Shown here piece by piece: positions 61,408 through 64,000 of a DNA stretch of 64,000 nucleotides (positions are counted from its first letter, which is position 1; each line of letters begins with the position of its first letter). The DNA comes from Rathayibacter sp. VKM Ac-2759. GTDB taxonomy: Bacteria; Actinomycetota; Actinomycetes; Actinomycetales; Microbacteriaceae. The notes beneath the pieces are model-generated. The model was not told the origin of the DNA. It made no database searches and saw only the letters and a program-made list of their open reading frames with translations. The translations under genes were made by a program, and so were the position numbers. Where the stretch lies: assembly GCF_009834225.1 (NCBI RefSeq), contig NZ_CP047176.1, forward strand, positions 2,914,001 to 2,978,000, given 5' to 3'.

Positions 61408-61878
61408 GTGGCTGAGCTCCAGCAGGTCGCCGCGTGGGCCGACGAGCTGCTCGCCGCCCACCTGGACTCCTCTTGGAGCTTCGCCTTCGACCACGCGCGC
61501 ACCCGCGCCGGCGCCTGCCACTGGAGCGACCGCCGGATCACGGTGTCACGCCACCTCGCCGCGCGCTGGAGCGACGAGGAGGTGCGGCAGACCCTCCTCC
61601 ACGAGATCGCGCACGCGCTGGCCGGGCCGAAGGCCGGGCACGGCGCCGAGTGGCGGCGGACCGCCTCCCGCCTCGGCTACACGGGGACGCGCACGCACAG
61701 CAACCGGACCGCCGACGAGCTGGCGCCGTGGGTCGGCAGCTGCCCGAGCGGGCACCTCTTCTACCGGCACCGCCGCCCGAGCCGTCCGCTCGCCTGCGGG
61801 CGGTGCGCCCGGCGCTTCGACACGGCGAACGAGATCCAGTGGCGGCGACGGGTCGTCCCCGCGCCGGACCTCGGGTGA
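61408..61878 (+). CDS. SprT-like zinc metalloprotein
   Basis: A 156-residue protein with the zinc-protease motif LLHEIAHALAG (His65, Glu66, His69) and the downstream SprT pattern GPKAGHGAEWRRTA. A C-terminal zinc ribbon (SCPSGHLF, ACGRCARRF) is also present. SprT-family proteases act on DNA-protein crosslinks in eukaryotes; the bacterial role is unclear. It starts with GTG at 61408, 15 bp after the TPR gene, and its stop overlaps the next start (GTGA). Confidence 0.87.
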   Translation: MAELQQVAAWADELLAAHLDSSWSFAFDHARTRAGACHWSDRRITVSRHLAARWSDEEVRQTLLHEIAHALAGPKAGHGAEWRRTASRLGYTGTRTHSNRTADELAPWVGSCPSGHLFYRHRRPSRPLACGRCARRFDTANEIQWRRRVVPAPDLG

Positions 61879-62450
61879 CGCCGCCGACCGGGCAGTGGCT
61901 CGAGGAGGCCGACGGACGCCGCTGGTGGTTCGACTCCGGGAGCCCGGCGCTCGACTTCGCGTACACCGGGCCGATGCGCGGCGCGCCCGGGGAGCGGCTG
62001 GGGTCGGACGATGCGCTGGCCGCCTGGCTCCGGGAGCGCTTCGAGGGCGTCGGCGAGGGCGGCCGGCTCGCGGATGCGCTGATGCTGCGCGAGGCGGTGG
62101 CGCGGCTCGCGATCGCCGCGGAGGCGTCGGAGCCGGCCCAGCCCTCGGACGTCGACGTCGTGAACCTCTTCGCGGCGATGCCCGACATCCCGCCGTCGCT
62201 GCCCGGCGGGTCGCGCCAGGCCGGCCGCTCGAGCGCGAACGGCCGCCAGGCGCTCTCGAGCATCGCCCGCGAGGCGGTCGCGCTGCTGGGCGGCGCGGGC
62301 GCGGGGCGGCTGCGCCGCTGCGACGCCGAGGACTGCCGGATGCTCTACCTCGACACCTCGCGCGCCGGTTCCCGCCGCTGGTGCTCGATGCAGCGCTGCG
62401 GGAACCGGGCGAAGGTGCGGGCGCACCGCAGGCGCGCCGCGGGGGTGTAG
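61875..62450 (+). CDS. CGNR zinc-finger protein (ABATE-type)
   Basis: A 191-residue protein, GTG start overlapping the SprT gene stop. The N-terminal part (WWFDSGSPALDFAYT) is like the ABATE domain of stress-related actinobacterial regulators, and the C-terminal CGNR finger is clear: RRCDAEDCRMLYLD and RRWCSMQRCGNRAKVRAHR. Such proteins are probably DNA-binding regulators. It forms a tight three-gene string with the TPR and SprT-like genes. Confidence 0.87.
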   Translation: MTPPTGQWLEEADGRRWWFDSGSPALDFAYTGPMRGAPGERLGSDDALAAWLRERFEGVGEGGRLADALMLREAVARLAIAAEASEPAQPSDVDVVNLFAAMPDIPPSLPGGSRQAGRSSANGRQALSSIAREAVALLGGAGAGRLRRCDAEDCRMLYLDTSRAGSRRWCSMQRCGNRAKVRAHRRRAAGV

Positions 62451-62454
62451 GTCG

Positions 62455-62757
62455 TCAGCCGACGACCTCCACCTCCTTCCAGAAGGCGACGTAGCCCGAG
62501 AAGTCCTTGCCGACGCGGTCGAACGCGGTCGGGTAGGGGTGCGGGTACGACCAGGCGCGGTCCTTGAGCAGGCCGTCGCCGGACTTCACGGAGAAGTACT
62601 GGCACTCGCCCTTCCACGGGCAGGTGTACGGGGTGTCGCTCGGCTCGAGCAGATCGCTCGTGACGCTCGAGGGCGGGAAGTACCAGTTGCCCTCGATCGA
62701 GATCAGGTCGGAGTCGGGCGCGTCGGCGAGGACGACGTCGTTGAGGACGGCTTTCAT
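62455..62757 (-). CDS. DUF427 family protein
   Basis: A 100-residue protein of the DUF427 family, whose members are small beta-rich proteins of unknown function. Motifs are MKAVLNDVVLADAPDSDLI, GNWYFPPSSV, TPYTCPWKGECQYFSV and KDFSGYVAFWKEVEV. It is convergent with the CGNR gene (4-bp gap). A 135-bp gap separates its start from the ComB-like gene. Confidence 0.85.
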   Translation of the reverse strand: MKAVLNDVVLADAPDSDLISIEGNWYFPPSSVTSDLLEPSDTPYTCPWKGECQYFSVKSGDGLLKDRAWSYPHPYPTAFDRVGKDFSGYVAFWKEVEVVG

Positions 62758-62892
62758 GCGGATCTGCTTTCGGTCGCGTGCTCGGATCGGGCGGGGCTCC
62801 GCCCTCGGGAGACGCTACGCCGCCCGAGAGCTCGTGCGCGGGGCTTGTGCGATCGGCGAATGCCGGTGCGATCCGGGGGAGGCCTCCCCGCG

Positions 62893-63426
62893 TCAGCGCA
62901 GCACGGTGACGCGGTCGACCGAGTCGACGCGCGCCGCCTCCCGCACGGCGTCGCCGCGACCCGCGGCCGTCAGCAGGCGACCGGAGGCGGACGCCGACAG
63001 CAGGTGCCCGCACGCACGGCGCAGGCCCTCGTAGGACGCGGAGGCGACGGCCGCGTCGGGCGAGACGTGATCGATCCCGAGACCGATGAGCGCGTCGATC
63101 AGCGCCCCGGCCGCGAGCTGGTCCTCCATCGCGAACCGCGGCTCCCCCGCGGCGTCGACGTCGCCGACGGCGATCACGTTCACGCTGGTGCGGCCGCCGT
63201 TCTCGTGCTGGCGCTCGAGCACCCAGCGGGCGACGGCGGTGCGATCGACGAGGCCGGCGCGCACCAGGTGCCCCTCGACGCCCGAGACGTCGAGCTCGAC
63301 TCCTCCGGGGAGGGCGTCGACCACCACCGTGATGTGCGAGGGGGCGAGCGTGCGCACGGCGCGCGCTCCCCAGTCGAAGCGGATCTGATAGCTCGCCTGG
63401 TCGAAGGCGGAGGGCGCGTCGGTCAC
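62893..63426 (-). CDS. ComB-like (2-phosphosulfolactate phosphatase family) protein
   Basis: A 177-residue protein of the ComB family: VVVDALPGGVELDVSGVEG, RTSVNVIAVGDVDAAGEP, MEDQLAAGALIDALIGLGID and ASYEGLRRACGHLL are the conserved stretches. ComB works in coenzyme M synthesis in methanogens; actinobacterial members are unlikely to do that, and their substrate is unknown. The start is GTG at 63424-63426 (not ATG), preceded by the box TAGCGT and 6 nt. Confidence 0.83.
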   Translation of the reverse strand: MTDAPSAFDQASYQIRFDWGARAVRTLAPSHITVVVDALPGGVELDVSGVEGHLVRAGLVDRTAVARWVLERQHENGGRTSVNVIAVGDVDAAGEPRFAMEDQLAAGALIDALIGLGIDHVSPDAAVASASYEGLRRACGHLLSASASGRLLTAAGRGDAVREAARVDSVDRVTVLR

Positions 63427-63432
63427 CCCGCC

Positions 63433-63438
63433 ACGCTA
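63433..63438 (-). promoter_or_regulatory. candidate leaderless -10 box of the ComB-like gene
   Basis: TAGCGT then GGCGGG then the GTG start, the same string as before the gene at 47220. Confidence 0.45.
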
Positions 63439-63520
63439 CCGACCGGCCGGGCTCCTACACGTCCCCGCCGTCCGGCGCACCCGGTTCCCGCCCGGCGTCC
63501 GGCGGAGGAGGATGGCTCCC

Positions 63521-64000
63521 GTGAAGGTGATGCTGAAGCACGTGCTCGACACCGATCCCGACTCCGCGTGGCGCGCGCTGCAGAGTCCCGCCGTGTTCCG
63601 CGAGGTGATGTCCCCCCTGCTGACCGCGGCCTCGCTCGACGAGGGCGGCTTCCGTCCGACCTGGGGCCTCGGCCCGCACGACGTCGCGATGGACGCCCTC
63701 GGGATCGTGCCGATGGGCGCGCAGGAGATCGACCTCTCCTACCGCAGGGTGCCGTCGATGCCGGACGTGCGGATCCTCCGCGACAACGGAGCGCCGCTCT
63801 CGGGTGCGCTCCGGCTGATCACGGCGTGGGACCACCGGATGGCGGTCGCGCCGCTGCCCGACGGGCGCACGCTGTTCCGCGACCGGCTCGAGTTCGACGC
63901 GGGAATCGCCTCCCTCGCGGTGTGGCCCTCGATGTGGGCCTTCTGGCAGTGGCGGGGCATCCGCATCCGGGCGCTGGCGCCCAGCTGGCGGCTCGATCTC
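63521..64000 (+). CDS. unknown protein (3' end outside window)
   Basis: An uninterrupted frame to the right edge gives 160 residues. It starts VKVMLKHVLDTDPDSAWRAL with GTG at 63521, 8 nt after GGAGGA; an ATG three codons earlier lies too close to that site. The N-terminus (DTDPDSAWRALQSPAVFREV) and later DRLEFDAGIASLAVWPSMWA are like SRPBCC/START-type ligand-binding proteins, an impression that I hold loosely. The last visible residues are ALAPSWRLDL. Codon use is that of a real gene. Confidence 0.65.
   Translation, partial: MKVMLKHVLDTDPDSAWRALQSPAVFREVMSPLLTAASLDEGGFRPTWGLGPHDVAMDALGIVPMGAQEIDLSYRRVPSMPDVRILRDNGAPLSGALRLITAWDHRMAVAPLPDGRTLFRDRLEFDAGIASLAVWPSMWAFWQWRGIRIRALAPSWRLDL

Overview
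The window is a high-GC (roughly 70% by eye), gene-dense chromosome segment of an actinobacterium. The ribosomal operon order, actinobacterial GlmM/CoaA/RpoB types, apparently leaderless genes and the intergenic dyads suggest the family Microbacteriaceae (Rathayibacter/Clavibacter-like). The genus cannot be fixed from sequence alone. No rRNA, tRNA, insertion sequence, prophage or CRISPR array was found.

Layout. 1-3 kb: the minus-strand set glmS-acpS-alr (cell-wall precursor and ACP activation; alr runs off the left edge), divergent from coaA. 4-4.7 kb: a repeat-filled convergent gap. 4.7-7.3 kb: rplM-rpsI-glmM. 7.3-9.4 kb: truA flanked by two paralogous lipoprotein genes. 9.5-12.9 kb: the alpha operon infA-rpmJ-rpsM-rpsK-rpoA-rplQ. 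13 kb: lepB. 13.8-22 kb: a complete mannitol PTS locus holding mtlD, EIIA, EIICB, EI, HPr, an orphan EIIB and a PRD/EIIB/EIIA-type activator. 22-35 kb: a second repeat-filled convergent gap, then the S10-spc superoperon (rpsJ to map), which lacks rpsN. 35.5-37.6 kb: topoisomerase IB, a 70-residue MT0933-antitoxin-like protein and a fructosamine-kinase-family gene. 37.7-42.5 kb: the str operon (rpsL-rpsG-fusA-tuf).

42.5-51.8 kb is accessory: two small membrane proteins, an amino-acid (possibly cystine) ABC importer, a HAD protein, a spermidine-synthase-like methyltransferase fold, a LuxR-type regulator overlapping it tail to tail, two convergent TetR-type paralogues and a secreted lipase-like hydrolase. 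52-59.5 kb: rpoB-rpoC. 59.8-64 kb: a second spermidine-synthase-like gene, a TPR protein with no canonical start codon, a SprT-like metalloprotein, a CGNR zinc-finger protein, a DUF427 protein, a ComB-like protein and a partial unknown gene.

Most of the window is conserved core machinery. The less ordinary material is mainly non-coding: a 122-bp tandem array of paired hairpins (4.2-4.7 kb), nested inverted repeats (22.05-22.45 kb), a 22-bp promoter/start-of-transcript block shared by infA and rplM, -10 boxes placed 6-8 nt before start codons in about ten genes, and strong hairpins inside operons (secY-rplO, mtlA-mtlF, solute-binding protein-permease, fusA-rpsG). No clearly new multi-gene system was recognised. 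The best candidates for something undescribed are the 122-bp array, the orphan EIIB and the lipoprotein pair around truA.
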